A stretch of 64,000 nt of DNA from Sulfitobacter sp. S223 (GTDB lineage: Bacteria > Pseudomonadota > Alphaproteobacteria > Rhodobacterales > Rhodobacteraceae), in NCBI RefSeq assembly GCF_025143825.1, contig NZ_CP083560.1, positions 124,001-188,000 of the forward strand, in the 5' to 3' direction. The first letter of the stretch is position 1. Every line of letters starts with the position of its first letter. This document shows, piece by piece, positions 42,635 through 53,300 of this stretch. The notes beneath the pieces were generated by a model. The model had not been told where the DNA came from. It made no database searches and was given only the letters and a program-made list of their open reading frames with translations. Both the position numbers and the translations under genes were made by a program.

Positions 42635-43579
42635 TCACCGCCAGTCGAAAAAGTTGGGGGCGGCTTGTGACAGAAGTTTTCGTGCCATCTCTTTGCCAAC
42701 AAGCGCGCCGTCTTCGATGGGGCAACTCATTGCATCGGAAATCGCTTCTGATCCATCGGGGCGCAGGACTTCGCCGCGCAGGTGCAATGTCCCACCATCC
42801 AGCTCTGCCAGGCCTGCGATCGGCGTTTCGCAAGATCCGTCAAGCTCAAGCAAGAAGGCGCGTTCGGCTGTCAGCCGCTGGCCTGTCGGTGCGTCATGGA
42901 TTGCGGCAAGCATCTGTGCAACGTTTGTATCATCCACGCGCCGTTCAATTCCGATTGCGCCTTGTGCGACTGCTGGAAGCATGACGTCGGTTTCAATCGC
43001 GGTTGCAGGTACTTCATCCATGCGCAGTCGGTTAAGGCCGGCCATAGCAAGGAACGTTGCTGCTGCCACGCCTTGGTCCAACTTCATCAATCTGGTTTGG
43101 AGGTTGCCGCGGAATTCAACCACTTCAAGGTCAGGCCGTTTGAGCATCAGCTGCGCGCGCCGCCGTAAGCTAGAGGTGCCAACAACTGTACCGGCGGGCA
43201 GTTCCGTCAAGCCTTTTGCTGTCGGAGAGATAAAGGCATCGCGCACGTCTTCTCGGGGCAGGTATGTATCAAGCACCAAGCCTTCGGGTTGCAGCGTCGG
43301 CATGTCCTTCATTGAATGGACCGCGATGTCGATCTTGCCAGAAAGCATGTCGGCTTCTATTTCGCGTGTGAACAGACCCTTGCCGCCGATCTCTTTGAGT
43401 GGGCGGTCAATGATCTTATCGCCTGTGGTTTTGATCACGACGATTGTGAATGCTTCAAACGGCAGATCAAAGGCTTTTGCCAAACGCTCCCGCGTTTCAT
43501 GGGCTTGCGCCAAGGCCAAAGGCGATCCACGGGTGCCGATCATCAGCGGTTGGGCGGGGGAGGGCAGATTTAATGTCAT
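42635..43579 (-). CDS. hemC: Hydroxymethylbilane synthase (porphobilinogen deaminase)
   Basis: A 314-residue enzyme that joins four porphobilinogen units in haem, chlorophyll and B12 synthesis. IGTRGSPLALAQA starts domain 1, HSMKDMP carries the catalytic Asp, and C250 in LDGSCETPIA binds the dipyrromethane cofactor. GAGGG precedes the ATG. It diverges from hemE across a 101-bp spacer that includes a TACAAT hexamer at 43661, so both haem genes may be controlled together. Confidence 0.95.
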   Translation of the reverse strand: MTLNLPSPAQPLMIGTRGSPLALAQAHETRERLAKAFDLPFEAFTIVVIKTTGDKIIDRPLKEIGGKGLFTREIEADMLSGKIDIAVHSMKDMPTLQPEGLVLDTYLPREDVRDAFISPTAKGLTELPAGTVVGTSSLRRRAQLMLKRPDLEVVEFRGNLQTRLMKLDQGVAAATFLAMAGLNRLRMDEVPATAIETDVMLPAVAQGAIGIERRVDDTNVAQMLAAIHDAPTGQRLTAERAFLLELDGSCETPIAGLAELDGGTLHLRGEVLRPDGSEAISDAMSCPIEDGALVGKEMARKLLSQAAPNFFDWR

Positions 43580-43680
43580 GAACCCTCTCTATCGGTGTAA
43601 CCAAAACCTGACAACTCTTGTATCCCCTGCATGGTTTAACGCATGATGCCCCGAACAAAATACAATGGTAGAGACAGCAT

Positions 43681-44715
43681 ATGGCCCCCCAGAAAACTAT
43701 TCTTCGCGCGCTTGCGGGAGAGACTCTTCCCACACCACCGATCTGGATGATGCGCCAGGCAGGCCGCTATCTGCCCGAATACCGCGCAACCCGCGCCGAG
43801 GCCGGTGATTTTCTCAAACTATGTTACAATCCTGATCTGGCGGCAGAGGTCACGTTGCAACCTATTCGCCGCTACGGTTTTGATGCGGCCATTCTGTTTG
43901 CCGATATTCTGCTTGTCCCCCAAGCGCTTGGCGCCGATTTGTGGTTTGTCACTGGTGAGGGGCCACGCCTGTCTACCATCACAACTCAGGCCGAGTTGGA
44001 CAAATTGGTACCGGCAGACGCAATTCACGGCCATCTTGCGCCAATCTACGAGACGGTGAAAATCCTCTCGAACGAGTTGCCTTCCGAAACAACGCTTATC
44101 GGGTTTGCAGGCGCTCCGTGGACCGTTGCTACCTATATGATTGCTGGTCAGGGCACCCCTGATCAAGGTCCGGCGCATAAGCTTAAGGCCGAGAACCGCG
44201 CCGTGTTCGACGGGCTAATGGATCGCATTACCGAAGCGACGATTCACTATATGTCGAAGCAAATCGAAGCCGGTGCAGAAGTTGTTAAAATCTTTGATAG
44301 CTGGGCGGGGTCGCTACAGGGCGACGACTTCATGAACTACTCGATCAAGCCGATGGCGCGGATAACATCGGCGCTCAAGGAAAAGCACCCCGGGATACCT
44401 GTCATTGCCTTCCCACGTGGCGCGGGTGAAAGGTACATTGGTGCGCATGCCGCCACGGGCGCCGATTGCATTGCCGTCGATGATGGTGTGACGGCCGAGT
44501 GGGCCGCCGAGCATGTCCAGCCGGACGGCTGCGTGCAGGGCAATCTGAAATCTTCTCATATGGTCACTGGCGGGGATGCTCTGGTGGCAGAAACGCGGCG
44601 CACAGTCCAAGCCTTTTCGAAAGGGCCACACATCTTCAACCTCGGACACGGCATTACGCCGGATGCAGATCCCGAGAATGTTCAGTTGATGATCGACACT
44701 GTGCGCAACGGCTAA
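43681..44715 (+). CDS. hemE: Uroporphyrinogen decarboxylase
   Basis: A 344-residue enzyme that decarboxylates uroporphyrinogen III to coproporphyrinogen III. The N-terminal signature [13 protein letters not shown] binds the substrate, FADILL includes the catalytic Asp, and [14 protein letters not shown] is the central motif. The ATG has only a modest ribosome site (GAGACAG). Divergent from hemC and followed by two hairpins. Confidence 0.95.
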   Translation: MAPQKTILRALAGETLPTPPIWMMRQAGRYLPEYRATRAEAGDFLKLCYNPDLAAEVTLQPIRRYGFDAAILFADILLVPQALGADLWFVTGEGPRLSTITTQAELDKLVPADAIHGHLAPIYETVKILSNELPSETTLIGFAGAPWTVATYMIAGQGTPDQGPAHKLKAENRAVFDGLMDRITEATIHYMSKQIEAGAEVVKIFDSWAGSLQGDDFMNYSIKPMARITSALKEKHPGIPVIAFPRGAGERYIGAHAATGADCIAVDDGVTAEWAAEHVQPDGCVQGNLKSSHMVTGGDALVAETRRTVQAFSKGPHIFNLGHGITPDADPENVQLMIDTVRNG

Positions 44716-44791
44716 ACTCTATTTGAGTTTGCTCCGAATATGATTGGAAACCTCCTCCATGTGGGAGGTATGCACCGTCTACATAGTAATT

Positions 44792-44819
44792 CCCGCAGCG
44801 CATGAATCTGCGCTGCGGG
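44792..44819. terminator. Bidirectional hairpin between hemE and the saccharopine dehydrogenase-like gene
   Basis: CCCGCAGCGC / GCGCTGCGGG is a perfect 10-bp stem with an 8-nt loop between convergent genes. A smaller hairpin (ACCTCC / GGAGGT, 44750-44769) precedes it. Neither has a strong T-run, yet the position suggests termination for both strands. Confidence 0.65.
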
Positions 44820-44826
44820 CCAGCGC

Positions 44827-45984
44827 TTAGCTTTCGACTTCAAATGTCAGGCCGGCATTAGCCGTAAGTCGGTCGATGATGGCCGCGCCAAAGACGGGGG
44901 CCGCGGTAAGAACACCGCCGGGGGCGTCAGCTGCTTCTTCGATCAGGCAGATGGCGGCTTCGGTTAGCATTTTTGACGTAGATCCGTATCCCGGATCGCG
45001 ATCTCCTTTTACCCCTACGGTCAGGCGTTCGCCGCTTGCAGAGGTGCCTGTAAACATCAGGTCATAACTGCCGTTGTCGCGTTCTTCTTTCGAAGGGCCT
45101 TCGCCCGGTTTGATGTCGTCGTCGCCCATCGGATTGGATTTGGCGATGCCATTGGCGATTGCTTCGCCTTTTTCACCCTTGCCGGTAAAAATCATCTCTT
45201 CGTACGTGAAATCTGTGCCGTAGGGGTGGCCCATCAGCATGTTGGAGCGGTGTACGTTCTTGGTATTGATGGACGCCATGACAAAGGGGGCAACCCACAT
45301 ACCGAACTCCGAATCTTCGTAAGGCTTGTTGCCATACGGCTGCTTTGGTCCCTCAAAACCGGGAGTCAGAGCGAAGGAAGACACCAGTCGTTTCATGGTT
45401 TCCGGATCGCTCATTGCCAGCTTCATTGTTTCCTTGCCTGATGCTGCTGTCCCGCCCGAGAAGGTGCCCTTCATGCCGCGCACACGGCCTTTGACGTCTT
45501 TGATGGGCGCTCCAAAGCGTTTTTGGGCTTCTTGCTGCAAGAAATAGACGCCCATATCGAAAGGGATGCTGTCAAAGCCGCAGGAATGTACAATCCGCGC
45601 ACCGCTTTCCTTGGCAGTGTCGTTATATTTTTCGATCATATTCCACATAAAGGGAGGCTCACCCGAGAGATCGACGTAGTCGGTGCCGGATTTGGCACAT
45701 GCCGCAACAAGTGGTTCGCCATGCAGAAGATAAGGCCCGACAGTGGTGATGATCACGCGGGCACGGGCAACCATTGCGTCGAGGGATGCCGGGTCAGAGG
45801 CATCGGCCTCAATCAGTGGTGTGTCAGCAGGAAGGCCCATTTCATCGCGCACCGCAGCAAGCTTTGTCGCGCTTCGACCGGCCATGGCCCAAGGACGGTC
45901 TGGGTAAGTTGCGTGCATGTATTCCGCAACAAGCCGCCCTGTAAAACCTGTAGCGCCGTAGATGATGATATCGAATTCGGCCAT
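44827..45984 (-). CDS. Saccharopine dehydrogenase-like protein (trans-acting enoyl reductase type)
   Basis: A 385-residue protein with a Rossmann start IIIYGATGFTGRLVAEYM, then AGRSATKL and SGTDYVDLSGEPPFMW. This pattern belongs to the saccharopine dehydrogenase-like group that includes mycobacterial trans-acting enoyl reductases rather than lysine enzymes. The start at 45984 has GGGAGGAG seven bases upstream. The cellular role is not known; no lysine genes are nearby. Confidence 0.8.
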   Translation of the reverse strand: MAEFDIIIYGATGFTGRLVAEYMHATYPDRPWAMAGRSATKLAAVRDEMGLPADTPLIEADASDPASLDAMVARARVIITTVGPYLLHGEPLVAACAKSGTDYVDLSGEPPFMWNMIEKYNDTAKESGARIVHSCGFDSIPFDMGVYFLQQEAQKRFGAPIKDVKGRVRGMKGTFSGGTAASGKETMKLAMSDPETMKRLVSSFALTPGFEGPKQPYGNKPYEDSEFGMWVAPFVMASINTKNVHRSNMLMGHPYGTDFTYEEMIFTGKGEKGEAIANGIAKSNPMGDDDIKPGEGPSKEERDNGSYDLMFTGTSASGERLTVGVKGDRDPGYGSTSKMLTEAAICLIEEAADAPGGVLTAAPVFGAAIIDRLTANAGLTFEVES

Positions 45985-46245
45985 GATGCCGCTCCTCCCG
46001 ATTGGTTGCATGTGTTTGGATGAACTATGCGGGAGAGCAGGCAGAAATTGCTATCGTCGAGTTTGAAAACGCTACGTCGGGATGGTGGGTGACGAAAAAT
46101 CTGCACGCGCTGACAGTAATCGAACGAACGCTTGGTGCGGTTTTGCAGGCTTGGTGTCATTATCAAATGTGAATTTTGTGACGGGGACCGAAAATGTGTT
46201 AGATTTTTCTAACTGCAATTCGTTGCATAAATTTTCGGGGAATAT

Positions 46246-46331
46246 TGGTGCCCAGGAGAGGACTCGAACCTCCACACCGTTGCCAGTACTAGCACCTGAA
46301 GCTAGCGCGTCTACCATTCCGCCACCTGGGC
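46246..46331 (-). tRNA. tRNA-Leu (anticodon CAG)
   Basis: An 86-nt leucine tRNA with encoded CCA. The acceptor stem GCCCAGG pairs with CCTGGGC; the anticodon arm is CTAGC-TTCAGGT-GCTAG, giving anticodon CAG, which reads CUG. A long variable arm and the T-loop GGTTCGAGTCC are present. It is isolated, not in a tRNA cluster, and no integrase or repeated 3' end (att site) is seen nearby. Confidence 0.97.
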
Positions 46332-46498
46332 ACGTATCGTGAGAGCTGCATCTAAGGTGCAATACTTAAGCTGTCAATTGCATTTCTGGCCCGTTTGCAA
46401 AGTTCTTTTGCGGCAAGCAGCCAAGTGGATTTTTGCGCCTTGTTTGCAAGGCTTCGCAGGGTTACACCAAATCCGGACAATCGTTGAGGGACTGCACC

Positions 46499-47482
46499 AT
46501 GTCTAAACTGGTTACGATTTACGGCGGATCGGGCTTTGTCGGGCGATATATCGCGCGTCGGATGGCTAAAGAAGGCTGGCGCGTGCGCGTTGCTGTGCGG
46601 CGTCCTAATGAGGCGTTGTTCGTCAAGACATATGGCGTTGTCGGGCAGGTAGAACCTGTTTTGTGCAATATCCGCGATGATGCGTCGGTGGCTTCCGTGA
46701 TGATGGGCGCTGATGCGGTCGTGAATTGTGTGGGCGTTCTGGCCGAGACAGGCAAGAATACGTTTGAAGCAGTCCAGTCTGAAGGGCCCGAGCGCATCGC
46801 GCGGATTGCGCAAGAGCATGGTATCACGCGCATGGTCCATATTTCTGCCATTGGTGCCGATATGGACAGCGAAAGCAATTATGCCCGCACCAAGGCCGAA
46901 GGCGAGGCGGGCGTGCTGAAGCATCAGCCCGATGCCGTCATCTTGCGCCCGTCCATAGTGTTCGGTCCTGAAGATGAATTCTTTAACCGTTTTGCAAGCA
47001 TGGCGCGTTTTGGGCCGGTGCTTCCGGTCGTGGGCGCGAATACCCAATTCCAGCCTGTCTATGTTGATGATGTGGCTAAGGCTGCTGTGATGGGTGTGCT
47101 GGGTGACGCTACCGGAGTTTATGAGCTGGGCGGTCCGGTAAAGATGACCTTCCGTGAGCTTATGGCGGTCATGCTGGATGTGATCCGTCGCCGTCGTCTG
47201 GTTTTGAATATTCCATTCTTCGTTGCGCGGGTCATGGCGTTCGGGTTCGACATGCTTCAGGCGGTGACGCTTGGTCTGGTCAAAAACAGCATGATCACCC
47301 GTGATCAGGTTAAGAACCTGCGCAATGACAATGTGGTTTCGGAGGGTGCGCGTGGCTTTGCGGATCTGAGCATCGAACCTGTGGCGATGATCTCTGTTCT
47401 TCCTGAATATCTTTGGCGGTTCCGCCCGTCGGGCCAGTATGACGCCATTAAAGAATCGGCACAAAACCTGCGCTCCAGCTGA
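46499..47482 (+). CDS. NDUFA9-like NAD(P)-binding protein (complex I-associated)
   Basis: A 327-residue atypical SDR. The cofactor loop is [20 protein letters not shown] at the N-terminus and the patterns [17 protein letters not shown] and [11 protein letters not shown] are those of the NDUFA9/39-kDa complex I subunit family in alphaproteobacteria. It lacks the SDR catalytic Tyr-x3-Lys in usual form, which suits a structural NADPH-binding role. The start at 46499 has GAGGGA upstream. Overlaps uppP by one base. Confidence 0.85.
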   Translation: MSKLVTIYGGSGFVGRYIARRMAKEGWRVRVAVRRPNEALFVKTYGVVGQVEPVLCNIRDDASVASVMMGADAVVNCVGVLAETGKNTFEAVQSEGPERIARIAQEHGITRMVHISAIGADMDSESNYARTKAEGEAGVLKHQPDAVILRPSIVFGPEDEFFNRFASMARFGPVLPVVGANTQFQPVYVDDVAKAAVMGVLGDATGVYELGGPVKMTFRELMAVMLDVIRRRRLVLNIPFFVARVMAFGFDMLQAVTLGLVKNSMITRDQVKNLRNDNVVSEGARGFADLSIEPVAMISVLPEYLWRFRPSGQYDAIKESAQNLRSS

Positions 47483-48285
47483 TGGAATACAGCACGATCG
47501 TCGCGGCCTTTCTGGGGTTGCTGGAGGGGCTTACGGAATTTATTCCGGTCTCTTCGACCGGCCACATTCTGCTGGCAGGCCACTTTCTTGGATTTGAGTC
47601 GGCTGGTAAGACCTTTGAAGTGGTCATTCAGCTGGGCGCAGTTTTGGCGATTCTTACGCTATATTCTGCGCGGCTGATCGCGGTATTTGCTGCGGTGCCC
47701 TCTGATCCGCAAGCGCGGCGGTTCATTTGGTCGGTGCTATTGGCGTTCTTGCCTGCGGTTTTTATCGGCGTTCTGGCGCATGATATTATCAAGACCGTGC
47801 TATTCGAGACTCCGATGCTGATTGCGGTCATGCTGATACTTGGTGGGATTGTTTTGGTTTTCGTGGACCGTATCGCCCCCGAGCCAATTCATGATGATGC
47901 GATGAAGCTGCCTATTCCGATGGCCATCGTGATCGGCTTTATACAGTGCCTTGCCATGATACCCGGTGTGTCCCGATCGGGCGCGACGATCGTGGGTGCG
48001 CTGATGTTGGGCGCAAGTAAGCGCGCAGCAGCTGAGTTTTCGTTCTTTTTGTCTATGCCTACTATGGCAGGCGCATTTGCCTATGACCTCTACAAGAATC
48101 GCGATGTCCTAGACGTTTCAGCGATGGGAGAGATCGCTATAGGCTTTGCCATGGCATTCATCAGTGCGGTTTTTGTGGTAAAGTGGTTGCTTGGTTACGT
48201 TAGTCGTCATGGGTATGCTTTGTTCGGGTGGTGGCGGATCGTTGTAGGCAGTTTGGCATTTATATTTCTTTACAATGGCTTCTGA
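47482..48285 (+). CDS. uppP: Undecaprenyl-diphosphatase
   Basis: A 267-residue membrane enzyme (BacA family) that recycles undecaprenyl pyrophosphate for peptidoglycan and polysaccharide synthesis; overexpression gives bacitracin resistance. Signature motifs are [14 protein letters not shown] near residue 15 and [14 protein letters not shown] in the second half. About eight transmembrane segments. Its ATG overlaps the stop of the NDUFA9-like gene (TGATG). Confidence 0.93.
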   Translation: MEYSTIVAAFLGLLEGLTEFIPVSSTGHILLAGHFLGFESAGKTFEVVIQLGAVLAILTLYSARLIAVFAAVPSDPQARRFIWSVLLAFLPAVFIGVLAHDIIKTVLFETPMLIAVMLILGGIVLVFVDRIAPEPIHDDAMKLPIPMAIVIGFIQCLAMIPGVSRSGATIVGALMLGASKRAAAEFSFFLSMPTMAGAFAYDLYKNRDVLDVSAMGEIAIGFAMAFISAVFVVKWLLGYVSRHGYALFGWWRIVVGSLAFIFLYNGF

Positions 48286-48322
48286 TATTTTAGGTCCGAA
48301 GCGGATTTAATAAACCGATAAG

Positions 48323-48346
48323 GCCGCGCCCTTTCTGCGGCGCGGC
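48323..48346 (+). terminator. Hairpin after uppP
   Basis: GCCGCGCC / GGCGCGGC forms a perfect 8-bp stem with an 8-nt loop, 37 bp after the uppP stop. A-rich rather than T-rich sequence follows on the plus strand, so intrinsic termination is uncertain. Confidence 0.5.
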
Positions 48347-48444
48347 AAAATAAAATCAACATATAGGTCAGTATTGCTGCCTTTTATTCTCTCTGAGGTT
48401 CGTTTATTCGAAGGCTCCAGAGCGGATTTGAGGATTAGGGCACC

Positions 48445-49878
48445 ATGGCCAAGCAACCTATGTTGAAATTTACCAGTGTTCAGCGGGATATGCCGGAAAA
48501 GCGGCCCCCGAACCTGCGCCGTGAAGACTTCAACGAGATTTACGCAGAATACGCTGATGCAAAGGCAAAGGAGCAATCCAGCCGATGTAGTCAATGCGGG
48601 GTGCCATATTGCCAGACGCATTGTCCGCTACATAACAACATCCCTGATTGGCTCCGCCTTACTGCCGAAGGTCGGCTCGAGGAAGCCTACGAGATTTCGC
48701 AGGCGACAAACACTTTTCCGGAAATCTGTGGCCGTATTTGCCCTCAGGATCGCCTGTGTGAAGGCAACTGTGTGATTGAACAGTCAGGCCATGGCACTGT
48801 TACTATCGGCTCTGTTGAAAAGTACATCACAGATACCGCTTGGGAAAAGGGCTGGGTAAAGCCGATTGTCCCAGCGCAGGAACGTACCGAAAGCGTGGGC
48901 ATCATCGGTGCAGGCCCCGGTGGTCTTGCTGCCGCAGACTTCCTGCGCCGTGCCGGCGTTCAGGTCACGGTATATGATCGCTATGACCGCGCGGGCGGCC
49001 TGCTGACGTATGGTATTCCGGGCTTCAAGCTTGAGAAAGACGTGGTCATGCGCCGCAACGAACAGCTTGAACAGGGTGGGGTTACCTTCAAGCTTGACTG
49101 TGAAGTCGGCAAAGACATCTCTTTCGCCGATATCCGCGCGGCCCATGACGCCGTCATTATTGCGACAGGCGTTTACAAAAGCCGCGATCTGCAAGCGCCG
49201 GGTGTGGGTGCGGACGGTGTGGTGCGCGCGCTTGATTTCCTGACGGTCAGCAACAAAAAAAGCTTTGGCGACGATGTTCCTGAATTTTCCGATGGCAGCT
49301 TGAATGCCGAAGGTAAGAAGGTGGTTGTGATCGGCGGTGGCGATACGGCAATGGACTGTGTCCGGACTTCGATCCGTCAGGGCGCGACCTCAGTTAAGTG
49401 TCTCTATCGCCGTGACCGTGCCAACATGCCCGGCAGCCAGCGCGAAGTCGCCAACGCTGAAGAAGAGGGCGTTGTGTTTGAATGGCTGAGCGCGCCAAAG
49501 GGTTTCATCGGTGAGCCGGTGAATGGTGTGATGGTTCAGAAAATGCGTCTGGGTCAACCCGATGCGACAGGCCGTCAGGCACCCGAGTTGATCGAAGGTT
49601 CCGACTATGTCGAAGAGGCCGATCTTGTGATCATGGCCCTTGGGTTTGAGGCAGAAGACCTGCCGACCTTGTGGGATTGTCCTGATCTGCCAGTGAACCG
49701 CTGGGGAACAGTGAAGGCTGATTATATTACTGGCCGCACCGAGGCTGAGGGTGTTTACGCGGTCGGCGACATTGTGCGTGGAGCTTCCTTGGTCGTTTGG
49801 GCGATCAAAGATGGTCGCGACTGTGCCGAGGCGATACTTGAGCAGTTCAGCGGCGTGTCTGCTGTGGCTGCCGAGTAA
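48445..49878 (+). CDS. gltD: Glutamate synthase (NADPH) small subunit
   Basis: A 477-residue FAD/NADPH subunit of GOGAT. It passes electrons from NADPH to the large subunit for glutamate synthesis from glutamine and 2-oxoglutarate. Two [4Fe-4S] motifs are at C48-C51-C56-C60 and C95-C99-C105-C109; FAD loop GAGPGGLAAADFLRRAG and NADPH loop GGGDTAMDC follow. It precedes gltB, with a small GFA-domain gene between them. Confidence 0.94.
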   Translation: MAKQPMLKFTSVQRDMPEKRPPNLRREDFNEIYAEYADAKAKEQSSRCSQCGVPYCQTHCPLHNNIPDWLRLTAEGRLEEAYEISQATNTFPEICGRICPQDRLCEGNCVIEQSGHGTVTIGSVEKYITDTAWEKGWVKPIVPAQERTESVGIIGAGPGGLAAADFLRRAGVQVTVYDRYDRAGGLLTYGIPGFKLEKDVVMRRNEQLEQGGVTFKLDCEVGKDISFADIRAAHDAVIIATGVYKSRDLQAPGVGADGVVRALDFLTVSNKKSFGDDVPEFSDGSLNAEGKKVVVIGGGDTAMDCVRTSIRQGATSVKCLYRRDRANMPGSQREVANAEEEGVVFEWLSAPKGFIGEPVNGVMVQKMRLGQPDATGRQAPELIEGSDYVEEADLVIMALGFEAEDLPTLWDCPDLPVNRWGTVKADYITGRTEAEGVYAVGDIVRGASLVVWAIKDGRDCAEAILEQFSGVSAVAAE

Positions 49879-49886
49879 GGCGAAGA

Positions 49887-50315
49887 ATGGCGGAGCAGAT
49901 CACAGGCCAATGTTTATGTGGCGCAGTGCAGGTGACTGCAGCGGTCGATAGTCCGCGTCTGCGCGCCTGCCACTGTGACATGTGCCGCCGCCATACTTCC
50001 GGTATTTTCTTCTCGATCGAGACTTTGCCCGACAGCGTGACTGTCACGGGACCTACACAAAGTTTTCAGTCTTCGGATTGGGCGGAGAGGGGTTTCTGCG
50101 GAGCTTGCGGATCAACGCTTTGGTACGGGACGACCGGCGATGGCAGTCGCCACCTTGCGGCCGGACTATTCGATAATGCCGGTAATGGAACCCTCAAGAT
50201 CGAGTTTTTCGCAGACAAGTGTCCGCAAGGATATGCGCTCGCTGGAAATCACAAAAAACTTATGACTAAAGAGACAATCGCGCTGTTTGCGCCCACCGAA
50301 GGAGACGCCAAATGA
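49887..50315 (+). CDS. GFA-domain (glutathione-dependent formaldehyde-activating/CENP-V family) protein
   Basis: A 142-residue zinc-binding protein. Zinc ligands are visible in GQCLCGAV, CHCDMCRR and CGACGSTLW. Family members include GFA, whose catalytic role in S-hydroxymethylglutathione formation is doubted; most have no known function. It lies 8 bp after gltD and its stop overlaps the gltB start (ATGA), so it is translationally coupled to glutamate synthase. Confidence 0.85.
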   Translation: MAEQITGQCLCGAVQVTAAVDSPRLRACHCDMCRRHTSGIFFSIETLPDSVTVTGPTQSFQSSDWAERGFCGACGSTLWYGTTGDGSRHLAAGLFDNAGNGTLKIEFFADKCPQGYALAGNHKKLMTKETIALFAPTEGDAK

Positions 50316-53300
50316 CCAAGTATGATGAAGCATGGGTGGCACGTGAAGAAGCCAAGCGCGCATTTATGGCCGAAAAGGGTCTCTATTCCCCCGAGGAAGA
50401 GCATTCTTCCTGCGGCGTTGGCCTTGTGGTGAATATTGATGGATCGCGCAGCCGCGAAGTGGTTGAGAACGGTATCAAAGCGTTGAAAGCGATCTGGCAC
50501 CGCGGCGCGGTTGACGCCGACGGTAAGACTGGTGATGGCGCAGGCATCCACGTGCAAATTCCCGTGCCGTTTTTCTACGATCAGATCGGTCGTACCGGTC
50601 ACAAACCCCGCATGGACGAAATGATCGCCGTTGGTCAGGTCTTTCTGCCGCGCACCAACTTTGCCGCGCAGGAAACATGCCGGACCATCGTTGAGACTGA
50701 AGTGCTGCGCATGGGCTACTATATCTATGGCTGGCGACATGTGCCTGTGAACGTCCAGTGTCTGGGCGAAAAGGCGAACGCAACCCGTCCCGAGATTGAG
50801 CAGATTCTTATCTCCAACGCGAAGGGCGTTGATGAGGACACTTTCGAACGCGAGCTTTATGTGATCCGTCGCCGTATCGAAAAGGCTGCAATCGCCGCTC
50901 AGGTGCCAACACTTTATATCGCGTCCATGTCCTGCCGTTCCATCATCTACAAAGGCATGATGCTGGCCGAGCAGGTAGCGGAGTTCTACCCCGACCTGAT
51001 GGACCCTCGATTCGAAAGCGCCTTTGCGATCTATCACCAGCGCTATTCCACCAACACCTTCCCGCAGTGGTGGCTGGCACAACCTTTCCGCATGCTTGCG
51101 CATAATGGTGAGATCAACACACTTAAGGGCAACCTGAACTGGATGAAAAGCCATGAAATCCGCATGGCGTCATCGACATTCGGTGACTTGGCGGAGGACA
51201 TTAAACCGATCGTTGCTGCGGGTTCTTCGGACAGCGCGGCGCTGGATTCCGTGTTTGAGGTGCTTGTGCGGGCCGGGCGTTCAGCGCCGATGGCGAAAAC
51301 CATGCTGGTCCCTGAATCCTGGTCCAAGCAGGCGGTGGAGCTGCCGCAGGCATGGCGCGATATGTATTCTTATTGCAACTCCGTGATGGAACCGTGGGAC
51401 GGTCCAGCAGCGCTTGCCATGACTGATGGTCGTTGGGTCTGTGCGGGTCTGGATCGCAACGGCCTGCGTCCCATGCGTTTTGTTGTGACCAGCGACGGGA
51501 TGCTGATCGCCGGTTCCGAGGCAGGCATGGTCCCGCTTGATGAGGCGCGGGTTATCCGCAAGGGCGCGCTTGGGCCAGGTCAGTTGCTGGCCGTCGACAT
51601 GAAAGAAGGCAAGCTGTTCGGCGATACCGAGATCAAAGACAAATTGTCCGCCGCGCGTCCCTTTGGGGAATGGGTTGGCAAAATCAACGAACTGGACGAA
51701 GCGCTGGCCGGTATCACAGAAGCACCGCTGTTCAGCGGCAACGAGTTGCGCCGTCGCCAGATCGCGGCCGGTTATACGATCGAAGAACTTGAACAAATCC
51801 TCGCGCCGATGGCAGAGGACGGGAAAGAAACACTCGCTTCTATGGGCGATGACACTCCCTCTGCTGTGCTTTCGGGCAAGTATCGCCCACTGAGCCACTT
51901 CTTCCGCCAGAACTTTTCTCAGGTGACCAACCCGCCAATCGACAGTCTGCGTGAATTCCGCGTGATGAGCCTCAAGACGCGCTTTGGCAACCTCAAGAAC
52001 GTGTTGGACGAAGATAGCAGCCAAACCGAAATTCTGGTGCTTGATAGTCCGTTTGTTGGCAACGCGCAGTTCGAAGAACTGATGAGCCATTTCAACGCCG
52101 ATACCGTGACGCTAGATTGTACGTTTGAGCCCGGCTCAGGCAATCTGAATACGGAGCTGATGCGCATCCGGGCCGAAGCCGAAGACGCCGTGCGTTCCGG
52201 TGCCGGGCATATCGTGCTCACCGATCAAATGAGCGGCGAGGGCAAAGTGGCAATGCCGATGATCCTTGCGACATCTGCCATCCACTCGCATTTGATCCGT
52301 AAGGGTCTGCGCACGTTCACCTCGCTGAATGTCCGCTCTGCCGAATGTATCGATCCACATTATTTCGCCGTGCTGATCGGTTGTGGTGCCACTGTGGTGA
52401 ACGCCTATCTGGCCGAAGATTCACTGGCCGACCGTATCGAGCGGGGCTTGTTGGACGTGGACCTGACCACCGCCATCGCCCGCTATCGCGAAGCGATTGA
52501 CCAAGGTCTGCTGAAGATTATGGCAAAGATGGGTATTTCCGTCGTTTCATCCTATCGCGGTGGCCTGAACTATGAAGCTGTTGGCCTAAGCCGCGCGATG
52601 TGCGCCGAATACTTCCCCGGTATGACCAGCCGCATCAGCGGCATCGGTGTAAGCGGTATCCAACGCAAAGCGGAAGAAGTGCATGCAACAGGTTGGTCTG
52701 GCACAGACACTGTCCTGCCTATCGGCGGCTTCTACAAAGCGCGCAAATCGGGCGAAACCCATGCATGGGAAGCGACGTCGATGCACATGTTGCAGGCGGC
52801 GTGCAATCGCGCCTCTTACGAAATGTGGAAGCAATATAGCGCCAAGATGCAAAGCAACCCGCCGATCCACCTGCGCGATCTGCTCGAGCTAAAGCCGCTT
52901 GGCGCCCCTGTGCCGCTGGAGGAAGTTGAAAGCATCACAGCGATCCGCAAACGCTTTGTCACACCGGGTATGAGCTTGGGTGCGCTAAGCCCCGAGGCAC
53001 ACAAGACACTTAACGTGGCGATGAACCGGATTGGTGCAAAATCGGACAGTGGTGAAGGTGGTGAAGACCCCGCACACTTCTTCCCCGAAGCTAATGGTGA
53101 CAATCCGTCAGCCAAGATCAAACAGGTTGCATCGGGACGTTTTGGCGTCACTGCAGAATATCTGAACCAGTGCGAAGAGCTGGAGATCAAAGTCGCGCAG
53201 GGCGCCAAGCCCGGTGAAGGCGGCCAGCTGCCCGGTATGAAAGTGACCGAGCTGATTGCACGCTTGCGTCACTCGACGCCTGGTGTGACGTTGATTTCGC

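Noticed and set aside
46246..46331. tRNA-Leu as an integration site for a genomic island
   Set aside because: No integrase, no second copy of the tRNA 3' end and no change to accessory-type genes was seen on either side.
46352..47464. 370-codon open frame antisense to the NDUFA9-like gene
   Set aside because: It is a shadow of a well-supported SDR-fold gene and is rich in His and Arg without any domain pattern.
50249..51154. 301-codon open frame antisense to gltB
   Set aside because: gltB is unambiguous over this interval, and the opposite frame has no start signal or known motif.
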